Positions 26,432-35,385 of a DNA stretch of 64,000 bases are shown in pieces. The stretch is taken from contig NZ_CP144164.1 of assembly GCF_037478005.1 (NCBI RefSeq), positions 310,001 through 374,000 of the forward strand, read 5' to 3'. Positions within the stretch are counted from its first letter, which is position 1. Every line of letters begins with the position of its first letter. The notes under the pieces were generated by a model. It did not search any database. It had not been told where the DNA came from and saw nothing but the letters and a program-made list of their open reading frames with translations. The translations under genes were made by a program, and so were the position numbers. Source of the stretch: Alteromonas sp. M12 (GTDB lineage Bacteria; Pseudomonadota; Gammaproteobacteria; Enterobacterales; Alteromonadaceae).

Positions 26432-27921
26432 TTAATCACTGGAAACGTGATATTGAAGGTGGTGCCCACATTTAACTCAGAATCAACAGTAACCTGTGCG
26501 CCGTGAGCTTCTAAAATTGCATAAGATACGGATAGTCCTAAGCCGGTGCCCACACCTACAGGTTTAGTGGTGAAAAAAGGCGTAAATAGTTGATTTACCG
26601 TTTCCTCATCCATACCGCTGCCAGTGTCTTTGATGTGGATTACCACAGCGTCGTTGATTTTGGTGTAGTCAATTGTGAGTAAACCGCCGTCCTCCATTGC
26701 GTGAGCAGCGTTGACAAATAAATTCACAAAAACTTGCTGCAATTGGCCGGAGTTACCTAAAATCAAAGGGCAATCAGTAGACATGTGATTATCAATTTTG
26801 TGCTGGTATTTGAACATATTTCCAGCAATTTTAAGAGCAGATTGAATACAGTCGTTTAACGATGTCTCAACTAAAGCTTCATCTCCTGAGTGAGAAAACC
26901 CTTTCAAGTTATCGACGATTTCTTTCACTCTGTCTAAGCCTTCAATATTTGATTGAAGTAGATCTTCGGAGTCTTCTTCGATGTAGTCTAGGTCAACCTT
27001 TTTACATATGTCTTTAAACCGAGAAATATCCAATGTTTTGTTTTTTTCGAAGCTGGCTTGCATCTGCGTATTGAGTTGTTTGTAATCATTTAAGTAATCT
27101 TGCAGCACTTCTAAATTTGAGCGTATAAAAGCGATAGGGTTATTAATTTCGTGGGCTACGCCAGCGGCTAACTGCCCTAAAGATGCCATTTTTTCTGACT
27201 GAATAAGTTGACGGCGAGCTTTTTCGAGCTTACTTAAGGAATCTTGCAACTGCACGTTACGTTTCAATATCCGAATATCCGTTAAGCGTCTTCGAATACC
27301 GCTGACTAAGTGCTCTTTTGAGGTGTTTAATACCGGTAGCAAATCTTCCGCAATGCCTTCATCTTCGCTTAAAAACGCTAACCATCCTACTTTAGAGCCA
27401 GACCAAGCAAAGTTCGTATAGAAAATTGAATTGATAGGTCGATTTTGGTCAAGCTCGCTGTTGTCAACTAGTGAAACCAACCATGAGTCCATAATTGTTG
27501 ACTCACAAAGGGGTAATAAAGAAACTGCTAATTCTTTAGCTTGGCTGTTTTCCTGCCAACCTTGTTCTAACGACCATACTTTTTTGTTCTTGTCAGATAA
27601 GTCTTGGCCATTTTCGCTAATAATTAAAAGTCCATAACTTGCGGAACAAAATTCACCTGTCAACCTCACGATATTGGATATCATGTCGTTGAGCGGTATT
27701 TCAGATGCCACTTCGCTGGAGGTACGCGCTAGATATTCCAATTCCAGTTGCTTTTGTTCAGAGTCGGCCAGCGCGCTCTTCAAAGATAGATTGGCTTCGT
27801 ATATGTCCAAAGAGTATTTTTCAAGCTGGTTCTCAGCTAGTTGTCGTGCCTTTTTCTCCCTCAAGGCCTTGCGTTCAAGAACGGAAACTCTTTTTTCCAA
27901 TTCTTCTTTGGATAGTGTCAA
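26428..27921 (-). CDS. hnoK: Cytosolic H-NOX-associated histidine kinase (HnoK-like)
   Basis: A 497-aa kinase without transmembrane segments. An N-terminal coiled coil (1-65) is followed by a GAF-like region (about 66-215), a second coiled coil, a DHp domain with His257 (AAGVAHEINNPIAF) and an HATPase domain (FVNLFVNAAHAMEDGG, IKDTGSGMDEE, TPFFTTKPVGVGTGLGLSV). The start is TTG overlapping the H-NOX stop (TTGA), so translation is coupled. In known systems, NO-bound H-NOX inhibits the partner kinase, altering phosphorylation of EAL and HD-GYP regulators and thereby biofilm formation. Confidence 0.88.
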   Translation of the reverse strand: MTLSKEELEKRVSVLERKALREKKARQLAENQLEKYSLDIYEANLSLKSALADSEQKQLELEYLARTSSEVASEIPLNDMISNIVRLTGEFCSASYGLLIISENGQDLSDKNKKVWSLEQGWQENSQAKELAVSLLPLCESTIMDSWLVSLVDNSELDQNRPINSIFYTNFAWSGSKVGWLAFLSEDEGIAEDLLPVLNTSKEHLVSGIRRRLTDIRILKRNVQLQDSLSKLEKARRQLIQSEKMASLGQLAAGVAHEINNPIAFIRSNLEVLQDYLNDYKQLNTQMQASFEKNKTLDISRFKDICKKVDLDYIEEDSEDLLQSNIEGLDRVKEIVDNLKGFSHSGDEALVETSLNDCIQSALKIAGNMFKYQHKIDNHMSTDCPLILGNSGQLQQVFVNLFVNAAHAMEDGGLLTIDYTKINDAVVIHIKDTGSGMDEETVNQLFTPFFTTKPVGVGTGLGLSVSYAILEAHGAQVTVDSELNVGTTFNITFPVIN

Positions 27922-28460
27922 ACTTTCACCACCTCTAACACGCAGCGTTGATCACCTCGATGTTCACATTCTATTTGTGAGACCGCTATTTTTTGTTCTG
28001 TGTGTTCCGCGAGGCCGTACACAATACCTTCGCAGAAATAACATAACTTGCGCGGAGACTGGTAGTGAAAGGTTAGGGTTGTCGGTGTTTCAGATAGAAA
28101 TTCAAACTCAGGTAATAAGGCATCTGGATTGAGTTTTTTGACTTCTACGTGGATAAAGTCTTGCACCGCGTGTAAAAATTCAAAAACGTCTTTAAAATCA
28201 TGAGCACCAGCTGGCGCGGCGTTAAATAATTCCTTGAAAACCCATTTTCCGAATGCGAACTGAGCGTCTTTAGCTGAGATGTTTTGTTTTTCTACCACAA
28301 GTCCAACTAGGGTAAATAACTCCTCATCGTCATAAGTGCCTACTGTTGTATAAATGCCTTCACTTGGTAAATTTGCTTCATCCAGTAAGGTGTCCCAAAA
28401 CTCCTCACCCCACAGCTCTTCGATAAACTCATTAAACTTTACAAAAACAATACCTTTCAC
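27918..28460 (-). CDS. hnoX: H-NOX heme nitric-oxide sensor
   Basis: A heme protein of 180 aa. GTG at 28460 gives the family N-terminus MKGIVFVKFNEF and lies six bases after AAGGA; an ATG two codons upstream (28466) directly abuts that ribosome-binding site and is less likely. The heme-ligand histidine is His104 in FIHVEV, and the porphyrin-propionate motif YxSxR is present as YQSPR (133-137). The region after it, KLCYFCEGIVYGLAEH and EHRGDQRC, aligns with Shewanella H-NOX. It binds NO and controls the coupled kinase. No distal Tyr typical of O2-binding forms was evident. Confidence 0.92.
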   Translation of the reverse strand: MKGIVFVKFNEFIEELWGEEFWDTLLDEANLPSEGIYTTVGTYDDEELFTLVGLVVEKQNISAKDAQFAFGKWVFKELFNAAPAGAHDFKDVFEFLHAVQDFIHVEVKKLNPDALLPEFEFLSETPTTLTFHYQSPRKLCYFCEGIVYGLAEHTEQKIAVSQIECEHRGDQRCVLEVVKV

Positions 28461-28685
28461 GGCCATTCCTTCTATCTATCAAATTTAAGCATGTCTGTAT
28501 TAAACATAGGCGTATCAAAGCTAGATTGAAAACCTTTTCCACTTTTATATCAATGCTGCTTTAGTCGCACTGATTAATCTTTCTTCCGTTACAGGGCGCA
28601 TTTTGATTAACATATTGTGGCACTTTACTCTGCATATATTAAATAATAGTCATTAATATAATGAATAGACTATAGTCATTATTAC

Positions 28686-28769
28686 GACCAAATAGTAATT
28701 TTGGTTAGTATTTTTGGTAATGATCAATTTAATTTCTTGGTTGACAATGAAATTCGGGTTAGTTACTTT
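28686..28769 (+). promoter_or_regulatory. Promoter and operator-like half-sites before the SDR gene
   Basis: TTGACA at 28741-28746, a 17-base spacer and TACTTT at 28764-28769 form a sigma-70-like promoter. Exactly 20 bases upstream of TTGACA stands TTTGGTAA (28713-28720), a one-mismatch copy of the half-site found at the same distance before the PL6 and kdgF genes. A second half GACCAAAT is at 28686-28693. The rest of the 444-base gap (28467-28910) has direct repeats of ATAGTCATTA around 28646 and 28672 and nothing else I can name. Confidence 0.55.
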
Positions 28770-28910
28770 AATTTAACATATACACCAGCAGTTGCGCGTG
28801 CATGTTGACGTTAATTGGATTGTTAAGATCACTGGTTATCAGCTATACAACGTAATAATTGCAAGATTTCATTATGGTATAAACAAACATTTACTCTTGG
28901 AGAACAACTT

Positions 28911-29657
28911 ATGTCAATGACAGGTAAAGTAGCTATTGTAGCTGGTGGTGGTCGAGATATTGGCGCTGCCTGTGCAGTAGAATTAGCATCGAGAGGTGCG
29001 AGCGTTTTGTTAACCTATCATGCCAGTGCCACAACAGCACAAGAAACGGTTGCTAAAATTACTGCCGCTGGTGGCAAAGCGGTCGCTGTGCAAGCCGATT
29101 TAACCGAGCAAAGCAGTGTTGATGCGACCGTAAAAGCTGCATTATCAGAATTTGGCGCTATCGACTGCTTAGTCCACGTTTCTGGTGGCTTGGTTGAGCG
29201 CAAAAAAATAACCGAAATGGATTTAGCTCACTGGAAAAAAGTACTAGATGTGAACCTAACTTCGCTGTTTTTAATGTCGCAAGCTGTAATCCCGCATATG
29301 AAACCGGGCAGCTCTATCGTCACTTTCTCTTCTCAAGCTGCTCGTGACGGTGGTGGCGGTGGTGCTATCCCTTATGCAACGTCTAAGGGCGCTGTATCAA
29401 CCTTTACCCGTGGTTTAGCCAAAGAGCTAGGTCCTAATATTCGGGTTAATTCGGTTTGCCCAGGGATGATTTCAACTGGCTTCCATGACACTTTCACTCC
29501 AGATGCAGTGCGAACTAATGTGGCTGGGGCGACTTGTATCAAACGTGAGGGAACTTCAGAAGAAGTGGCTAAATTAGTTGGATTTTTAGCTGATGATGAC
29601 TCTTCGTATATGACGGGAAATAATGTTGACATAAACGGCGGGTTACTTTTCTCATAA
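28911..29657 (+). CDS. SDR-family oxidoreductase, probable DEH reductase of alginate catabolism
   Basis: A 248-aa short-chain dehydrogenase. The nucleotide-binding AGGGRDIG (11-18), VNLTS, Ser141 and YATSK (Tyr155, Lys159) are present, and the C-terminus reads DINGGLLFS. At the head of an alginate-lyase locus it most likely reduces 4-deoxy-L-erythro-5-hexoseulose uronate (DEH, the product of exolytic alginate cleavage) to 2-keto-3-deoxygluconate, the substrate of the KdgK kinase encoded downstream. The reaction is inferred from context. RBS TTGGAG precedes the ATG. A strong terminator follows. Confidence 0.8.
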   Translation: MSMTGKVAIVAGGGRDIGAACAVELASRGASVLLTYHASATTAQETVAKITAAGGKAVAVQADLTEQSSVDATVKAALSEFGAIDCLVHVSGGLVERKKITEMDLAHWKKVLDVNLTSLFLMSQAVIPHMKPGSSIVTFSSQAARDGGGGGAIPYATSKGAVSTFTRGLAKELGPNIRVNSVCPGMISTGFHDTFTPDAVRTNVAGATCIKREGTSEEVAKLVGFLADDDSSYMTGNNVDINGGLLFS

Positions 29658-29738
29658 TAAAACAATAGCTTATCAAACTAGTTTGAAAAGTCTGGGTTAA
29701 GTGACAGGGCTATTTTGATAAGTTAGGTAGTGAATTTC

Positions 29739-29768
29739 AGGGTCTCTTTTAATGGGGCCCTTTTTTTT
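29739..29768 (+). terminator. Rho-independent terminator after the SDR gene
   Basis: AGGGTCTC pairs (with G-T pairs) to GGGGCCCT around a TTTTAAT loop and is followed by a run of eight T. It separates the SDR gene from the PL6 gene, which then has its own promoter. Confidence 0.8.
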
Positions 29769-29803
29769 GTAATTAAACTCTTTTAAAAACAACGGGCTAC
29801 CAT

Positions 29804-29884
29804 TTGGTATTACCAATAATGGCGCTATTGGTAATAATAAATGTTAATGTGTGGTTGACACAATGTTGTTGAATTGGTTACATT
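29804..29884 (+). promoter_or_regulatory. Promoter and palindromic operator before the PL6 gene
   Basis: TTACCAAT, 9 bases, ATTGGTAA at 29810-29834, and overlapping it TTGGTATTACCAA (29804-29816), which fits the FadR-type TGGTNNNACCA pattern. TTGACA follows exactly 20 bases later (29855-29860), then an 18-base spacer and TACATT (29879-29884). The kdgF promoter has the same palindrome, spacing and -35. This leaves a leader of about 185 bases before the PL6 start; nothing else stands out in the 29658-30074 gap. Confidence 0.65.
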
Positions 29885-30074
29885 GTCTATTCGATATTCA
29901 TTACTTTAATTATTGCAATTCAAAGCCTAAGCTTAGTTGACGCACAAGTAATAGTGTCAGTAACAAATAAATCATGTATGGTTTCCACTACATACAATGC
30001 CAACCAGAGCTCATCGTATTAATAATACTGAAAGGGTTCTACTTATTTTTAAAAATGGAATTAGGTCGTGTTGA

Positions 30075-32399
30075 ATGTTTGCTAAAAAATTCTCTTTTCC
30101 TCGTCTTGTCGCGCTTACCATGGTTGTTTCAGTTGTGGGTTGTAGCGCATCTTCTCAAAATGCTGACACTAGCAAAAACTCAACTAGCCAATCAGCTTCT
30201 GCTGAAATGCTCAAAACCGCAGATGGTATTTTGATTAACAACCAACAGCAGTTTTTAGAAGCCGCGGCCTCATTACAACCTGGCGATACCTTAATTCTCG
30301 CTGACAAAGAATGGAAAGATTTTGAAATTCTTTTAAAAGGTAAAGGCACAGCTGAAAAACCAATTACCCTAAAAGCCCAAACCAAAGGCAAAGTCATTTT
30401 AACCGGACTTTCTAACTTACGTTTATCTGGTGAATATTTAGTTGTTGAAGGACTCGTATTTAAAGACGGATACAGCCCCACTGGTGAAGTGATTTCGTTC
30501 AGAGAAGACGCTAACACCTTAGCTTATAATTCACGAGTAACGGAAGTCGTCATAGATGGATTTAGCAACACGGACAAATTTAATGCGGATAAATGGGTTG
30601 TCTTATACGGCAAGAATAACCGTTTTGACCACAGCCATTTGGAAGGTAAAAACAATGCTGGTGTGACCATGGCGGTTAGACTGAATACAGAAGATAGCCA
30701 ACAGAACCATCACCGCATAGATCATAACTACTTCGGTCCACGTCCAATCCTTGGTTCTAACGGTGGCGAAACACTGCGTATTGGTACCAGTAAGTACTCT
30801 TTAACAGACTCTTTCACAGTGGTTGAAAATAATTACTTTGAACGTTGTAACGGTGAAGTGGAAATCATTTCTAATAAATCTGGTAAAAACCAATTCCTTA
30901 ATAATGTATTTTTAGAAAGCCGCGGAACCTTAACTCTACGTCATGGTAACGGTAACGTAGTCGAAGGCAACGTATTCTTCGGTAATGGCAAAGACCATAC
31001 TGGTGGTATTCGTGTCATCAACGCTGACCAAACCATTCGCAACAACTATATGGAAGGGTTAACAGGAATTCGTTTTGGTGGTGGCTTTACTATTCTAAAC
31101 GGCGTGCCTAATTCAACTATTAACCGCTATCATCAAGTTAAAAACGCGACAATCGAAAACAACACTATTGTTAACGTCGACAACATTAATTTGGCTGGCG
31201 GCAGTGACAGTGAGCGTACTGCAACACCAATTGACAGCAGCTTTTCAAATAATTTGATCATCAATGCTGACGGCAGTAATCCTTTTAAAATATTTGATGA
31301 TGTTTCAGGTATTACCTTTGCCAACAACATTGCCAGCCAATCTCCACAAGAAGAGATTGCTTCAGGTTTCACAATACACAAAAGTGATTTGGTCAGAGGC
31401 GATAATGGTCTTCTTCAAAGTGCCAGCGCACAGCAAGCCAATGTTGGTGCTGCAGCGTCACTTAAACCTATTGCTAAAGATGAAACCGGTGTAAGTTGGT
31501 ATCCTAAAGCCGACGCGCCTGTTGAGTTTGATTCTGCAGGTGTGGTGAATGTTTCTTCAGCCGAAGAGCTTATGAAAACAATCGGTGAAGTAGCAGACGG
31601 CAGCGTCATAATGCTTGCGCCAGGTAACTATGATCTCAACAAACAACTACAAGTGAAGTCTGTGGTAACCCTTAAAGCCGCTACTCCACGTTCCGTTACT
31701 CTTTACCCAATGCGTTCTTTGACTTTTGAGATAGAAGATGGCGGCAGCTTGAAATTAGATGGACTGAATATCTCAGGCGTGAAAACTCCAGACAACGCAG
31801 GTAATGTGTTAATTCGAAATACCAAATTACCCACCCTACATAATTACAAATTGACCATCAACAATACGCATATCACCGATTTAAATGTGAACCACTCGGC
31901 CCATGTGTTTGACTCTGGTTATCGCAGCATGGCCGAAAATATTGAGATTACTGATAGTGTTTTCAAAAATATCACGGGTGATGTTCTACGCTTAGACAAA
32001 GAACAAGATGATTTGGGCATTTATAATGCGGAATACGTCACTATCAAAAATTCTAGTTTTGTGAACATTGAAGGTGCGGTTGCGAAAGTCTATCGTGGCG
32101 GTACAGATGAAAGTACTTTTGGTCCACATTTTAGAATGACCAACAGCACCGTTGAAAATGTTGGTGGCGGCAAACGTAATAAATCTGCCTCTGCTATCTT
32201 TCTTTTAGGTGTTCAACAGACTCTATTAGAGGGAAATCAGTTTACGCAAAGCAAGGTCATCACTATCGATCATACTGTTGGTGAGCCGCGTACCCAGATA
32301 TTGAACAATACATTTACTAAAACACCTTTACCGGTAGTGACAGAAACCTTTGCTAAGGGTCCTTCTACTGCGGTTATGAAAGGTAATGTTTCTAAGTGA
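30075..32399 (+). CDS. PL6-family alginate lyase, lipoprotein
   Basis: A 774-aa polysaccharide lyase. A lipoprotein signal ends at Cys23 (VVSVVGCSAS), so it is probably anchored to a membrane. The N-terminal part is a right-handed parallel beta-helix of the chondroitinase-B type. It has the catalytic-site pattern ISNKSGKNQFLNN (Lys268) and LRHGNGNVVEGN (Arg289-His290), then GGIRVIN and IRFGGGF. A second beta-helix-like half (about 475-774, ending in KGNVSK) follows, as in two-domain PL6 enzymes. It cleaves alginate, or other uronate polymers, by beta-elimination. It is the first gene after a dedicated promoter and shares the locus with two PL7 lyases. Confidence 0.88.
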   Translation: MFAKKFSFPRLVALTMVVSVVGCSASSQNADTSKNSTSQSASAEMLKTADGILINNQQQFLEAAASLQPGDTLILADKEWKDFEILLKGKGTAEKPITLKAQTKGKVILTGLSNLRLSGEYLVVEGLVFKDGYSPTGEVISFREDANTLAYNSRVTEVVIDGFSNTDKFNADKWVVLYGKNNRFDHSHLEGKNNAGVTMAVRLNTEDSQQNHHRIDHNYFGPRPILGSNGGETLRIGTSKYSLTDSFTVVENNYFERCNGEVEIISNKSGKNQFLNNVFLESRGTLTLRHGNGNVVEGNVFFGNGKDHTGGIRVINADQTIRNNYMEGLTGIRFGGGFTILNGVPNSTINRYHQVKNATIENNTIVNVDNINLAGGSDSERTATPIDSSFSNNLIINADGSNPFKIFDDVSGITFANNIASQSPQEEIASGFTIHKSDLVRGDNGLLQSASAQQANVGAAASLKPIAKDETGVSWYPKADAPVEFDSAGVVNVSSAEELMKTIGEVADGSVIMLAPGNYDLNKQLQVKSVVTLKAATPRSVTLYPMRSLTFEIEDGGSLKLDGLNISGVKTPDNAGNVLIRNTKLPTLHNYKLTINNTHITDLNVNHSAHVFDSGYRSMAENIEITDSVFKNITGDVLRLDKEQDDLGIYNAEYVTIKNSSFVNIEGAVAKVYRGGTDESTFGPHFRMTNSTVENVGGGKRNKSASAIFLLGVQQTLLEGNQFTQSKVITIDHTVGEPRTQILNNTFTKTPLPVVTETFAKGPSTAVMKGNVSK

Positions 32400-32423
32400 A
32401 GCAATAAAACCAAGACAGCGAAA

Positions 32424-32462
32424 CCGTGCTCACCTAGTCTTATAAAGAATATGTGAGCACGG
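32424..32462. terminator. Inverted repeat between PL6 and MFS genes
   Basis: CCGTGCTCAC and GTGAGCACGG form a perfect 10-bp stem with a 19-base loop. No T-run follows. It may be a leaky terminator or a transcript stabiliser between the lyase and transporter genes. Confidence 0.5.
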
Positions 32463-32571
32463 CATTATGCAAGGGTTTCGAGATTAATGAAGGTTCTAAA
32501 AGTTAACCAACAAACGTAATCATAAACGTAAAGAATAATATTATTAGCATCAGGTATAGGTAAACATAAAC

Positions 32572-33864
32572 ATGAAGAATTTAAGATGGTGGGTTATTGC
32601 TCTCGTTGCTCTGGCAACGGTAGTGAACTATATCGACAGACAATCCTTGAGCGTACTCTGGCCATTCATGGGTAAGGAAATTTATCCTGAAAAAACTGAT
32701 GCAGAGTTGAAAGAAGTCTACGGTATTATCAGTATTGTTTTCTTATTCTCGTACGCGTTTGGACAAGCGTTATTTGGTAAGATTTTCGATTGGGTCGGAA
32801 CCCGAATGGGGTTCGTACTGTCCATCGGAATCTGGTCTTTGGCGACGATTATGCACGCCTTTGCCCAAGGTATCTTAACCTTTAGTATCTTTAGATCGAT
32901 TTTAGGTATTTCTGAGGCAGGTAACTGGCCCGGCGCTGCTAAAGCGAATGCGGAATGGTTTCCAACCCGTGAAAGAGCGTTAGCTCAAGGGATATTCAAC
33001 TCAGGCGCTGCAATCGGCGGGATAGTTTCAATTCCGTTAATCGCCTACCTTGCATTGTTTTTCAGTTGGAAAGCAATATTTGTGATTGTAGGTTGTACCG
33101 GACTACTTTGGCTTATTCCTTGGTTGATTGTTGTTAAATCTCCTCCTGGATCTCACCCTTGGATCACTGAAGAAGAGCGCGAATACATACTGACTGGTCA
33201 GAAAAATGAAGTGAAATGTGAAAATGGCATCAGCGCGCCAGAGTACACACCAACTACAGGTCAACTGTTATCTCATAAACAAAGCTGGGGCGTAATTATT
33301 GCTACCGCAGCAATCGACCCAATCTGGTGGTTATTTATTGTTTGGATTCCTACCTATTTGGTTGAAGTCTATCAAATGGATGTTAAGGGCTTGGCGATTT
33401 ACGGTTGGGTTCCTTATGTTGGTGCGATGCTAGGCGCATGGTTTGGTGGCCTACTTGCACAAAATCGTCTTAAAGCCGGCTGGACAGTAAATAAAACCAG
33501 AAAACTGGTTATCACTATGGGTTGCTTAATCATGCTGCCTGCATTGTTAATGCTGTCTGATCCAGGTGGTGAAGTTGCTGCTGTACTTATTATGGCGACC
33601 ATCTTGTTCGGTTTCCAAACCTCTATTGGTAATGTTCAAACACTGCCAAGTGATTTGTTTGGCGGAAAATCTGTTGGTACTTTATCGGGCTTTGCTGGGA
33701 TGGCCGCGAAGTTGGCTGCCGGTGTGTTGATTTATCTAGTGCCCTCATTAACTGCCGACGGTAACTACACAGTGGTATTTGTGATTGGTGCTGCGTTAGC
33801 GATACTAGCAATGGCAAGTATTTGGATATTGTGTCCTAAAATAGAGCCTGTAGAAGCCAAATAG
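32572..33864 (+). CDS. MFS transporter, hexuronate/ACS type
   Basis: A 430-aa inner-membrane carrier of about 12 helices. The start MKNLRWWVIALVALATVVNYIDRQSLSVLWP is typical of the anion:cation symporter family (ExuT and relatives), with the DRQ motif after helix 1, GKIFDWVGTRMG between helices 2 and 3, and GISEAGNWPGAAKANAEWFP in helix 4. In this locus it probably imports DEH or unsaturated uronates produced by the lyases. It lies 4 bases before the next reading region and 34 bases before the PL7 start, so the two are likely one transcript. Confidence 0.87.
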   Translation: MKNLRWWVIALVALATVVNYIDRQSLSVLWPFMGKEIYPEKTDAELKEVYGIISIVFLFSYAFGQALFGKIFDWVGTRMGFVLSIGIWSLATIMHAFAQGILTFSIFRSILGISEAGNWPGAAKANAEWFPTRERALAQGIFNSGAAIGGIVSIPLIAYLALFFSWKAIFVIVGCTGLLWLIPWLIVVKSPPGSHPWITEEEREYILTGQKNEVKCENGISAPEYTPTTGQLLSHKQSWGVIIATAAIDPIWWLFIVWIPTYLVEVYQMDVKGLAIYGWVPYVGAMLGAWFGGLLAQNRLKAGWTVNKTRKLVITMGCLIMLPALLMLSDPGGEVAAVLIMATILFGFQTSIGNVQTLPSDLFGGKSVGTLSGFAGMAAKLAAGVLIYLVPSLTADGNYTVVFVIGAALAILAMASIWILCPKIEPVEAK

Positions 33865-33898
33865 TGCTTTGGGTTTGTTAAAGATGTGGGGGAGTTCA

Positions 33899-34894
33899 AT
33901 GTTAAGTTTACGCAGTATTTGTTGTAGTTCTCTGATCGGCCTAGCTGTTTCAGCTGCGCCTTTCGGTTATGCAAATCAAGCAACTCAGGCAAACAACCAA
34001 AGCTATATGCCTGAGTCTCACCGGGCCCTTGCTGACGGTGTTTTGCTAGGTAACTTTGACTCTCTCGATCCAACTAAAAAGCCAAGTGAAAACTTTGATT
34101 TGTTAGATTGGACACTGACACTACCTACCGACCTTAATAAAGATAAAAAAGCCGATATCATATACGAAAGACCATTAAGCGGCGGCTTTGAGTTAAAACC
34201 GCTTTTTTATACAGCAGATGATGGTGGGATGGTTTTTGCCTGTCCCAATGTCGGTGCCAAAACCTCCAAAAACACTAAGTACGCTCGAACTGAACTTCGT
34301 GAAATGTTAAGGCGTGGAAATACTCGTATTAAAACCCAAGGCATAACTGAAAATAACTGGGTATTCGATGCAGCTCATGGCTCGGTCAAAAGGAAAGCGG
34401 GTGCCATTGAGGGGAGCTTAGAAGCGACCTTAGCGGTGAACCGCGTGTCAACCACCGGCGATGAGAAAAAGCTAGGGCGGGTTATCATTGGCCAAATCCA
34501 TGCCACTGATGATGAACCTATTCGACTCTATTATCGCAAGCTGCCTAATAATTCTAAAGGTTCGGTGTACTTTGCTCATGAAATTAATGGTGGAGATGAT
34601 GAGTGGATAAACCTAATTGGTACGCGCTCACACACCCTAGCTAATCCGGAAGATGGCATCGAATTAAACGAAAAGTTTAGTTATAAGATCACGGTCGAAA
34701 ACAATATTCTTTTTGTCACTTTGATTCGCCAAGGCAAACCCAATATCACCAAATCATTTGATATGAGTGACAGCGGCTACCACAAAAATAACCAATACAT
34801 GTATTTTAAAGCCGGTGTTTATAATCAAAACAATGGCGGCGAACCCAAAGATTACGTGCAAGCCACTTTTTATCATCTAGACAATCAGCACTAG
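33899..34894 (+). CDS. PL7-family alginate lyase (secreted)
   Basis: A 331-aa single-domain lyase. The ATG at 33899 has GGGGGAG just upstream and yields a signal peptide (MLSLRSICCSSLIGLAVSAAPFGYA); an upstream TTG is rejected. The three PL7 motifs are complete: RTELRE (130-135), QIH (199-201) and YFKAGVYNQ (302-310). It is a jelly-roll enzyme that cleaves alginate by beta-elimination; QIH-type enzymes often act on polyguluronate or mixed blocks. The stop TAG ends with the G of the first GTAG of REP array 4. Confidence 0.9.
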   Translation: MLSLRSICCSSLIGLAVSAAPFGYANQATQANNQSYMPESHRALADGVLLGNFDSLDPTKKPSENFDLLDWTLTLPTDLNKDKKADIIYERPLSGGFELKPLFYTADDGGMVFACPNVGAKTSKNTKYARTELREMLRRGNTRIKTQGITENNWVFDAAHGSVKRKAGAIEGSLEATLAVNRVSTTGDEKKLGRVIIGQIHATDDEPIRLYYRKLPNNSKGSVYFAHEINGGDDEWINLIGTRSHTLANPEDGIELNEKFSYKITVENNILFVTLIRQGKPNITKSFDMSDSGYHKNNQYMYFKAGVYNQNNGGEPKDYVQATFYHLDNQH

Positions 34895-35372
34895 TAGCAT
34901 GGCCTTCAGGCCATGGAATCCATCAAATCACCCACGGGGTTAAAACACCCCACCGTAGCATGGCCTCGTAGGCCATGGAATCCATCACATCACCCACGGG
35001 GTTAAAACACCCGCCTACAGGTGAAATCCGATACATCATCGTAAACTCGGGTTGTAGCATGGCCTTTAGGCCATGGAATTCATCGAATCACCCGCGGGGT
35101 TAAAAGATACCACCGTAGCATGGCCTTCAGGCCATGGAATCCATCGAACCACACCCGCGGGGTTAAAACACCCGCCTACAGGTGAAATCCGATACATCAT
35201 GGTAAACGTGGGTTGTAGCATGGCCTTTAGGCCATGGAATCCATCTAATCACCCACGGGGTTAAAACACCCGCCTACAGGTTGGAATCCGATACATCATC
35301 GATAACGCGGGTTGTAGCATGGCCTTTAGGCCATGGAATCCATCAAATCACCCGCGGGGTTAAAACACCCCC
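34894..35372. repeat. REP/BIME array 4 (between the two PL7 genes)
   Basis: Six type-B hairpins (GTAGCATGGCC...GGCCATGG) alternate with six inverted type-A units (CGGGGTTAAAACACCCGCCTAC). Orientation is opposite to arrays 1-3. Longer units of about 99 bases, including GAAATCCGATACATCAT, are repeated. Some A units are truncated (AACACCCCACC, AAAAGATACCACC), and one B loop reads CCTCGTAGG instead of CCTTTAGG. The array lies between the convergent PL7 genes. Confidence 0.92.
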
Positions 35373-35385
35373 ACTATTTTACGCT

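Noticed and set aside
27674..28132. 152-codon plus-strand frame across the H-NOX kinase and H-NOX genes
   Set aside because: Antisense shadow; both minus-strand genes have complete family motifs.
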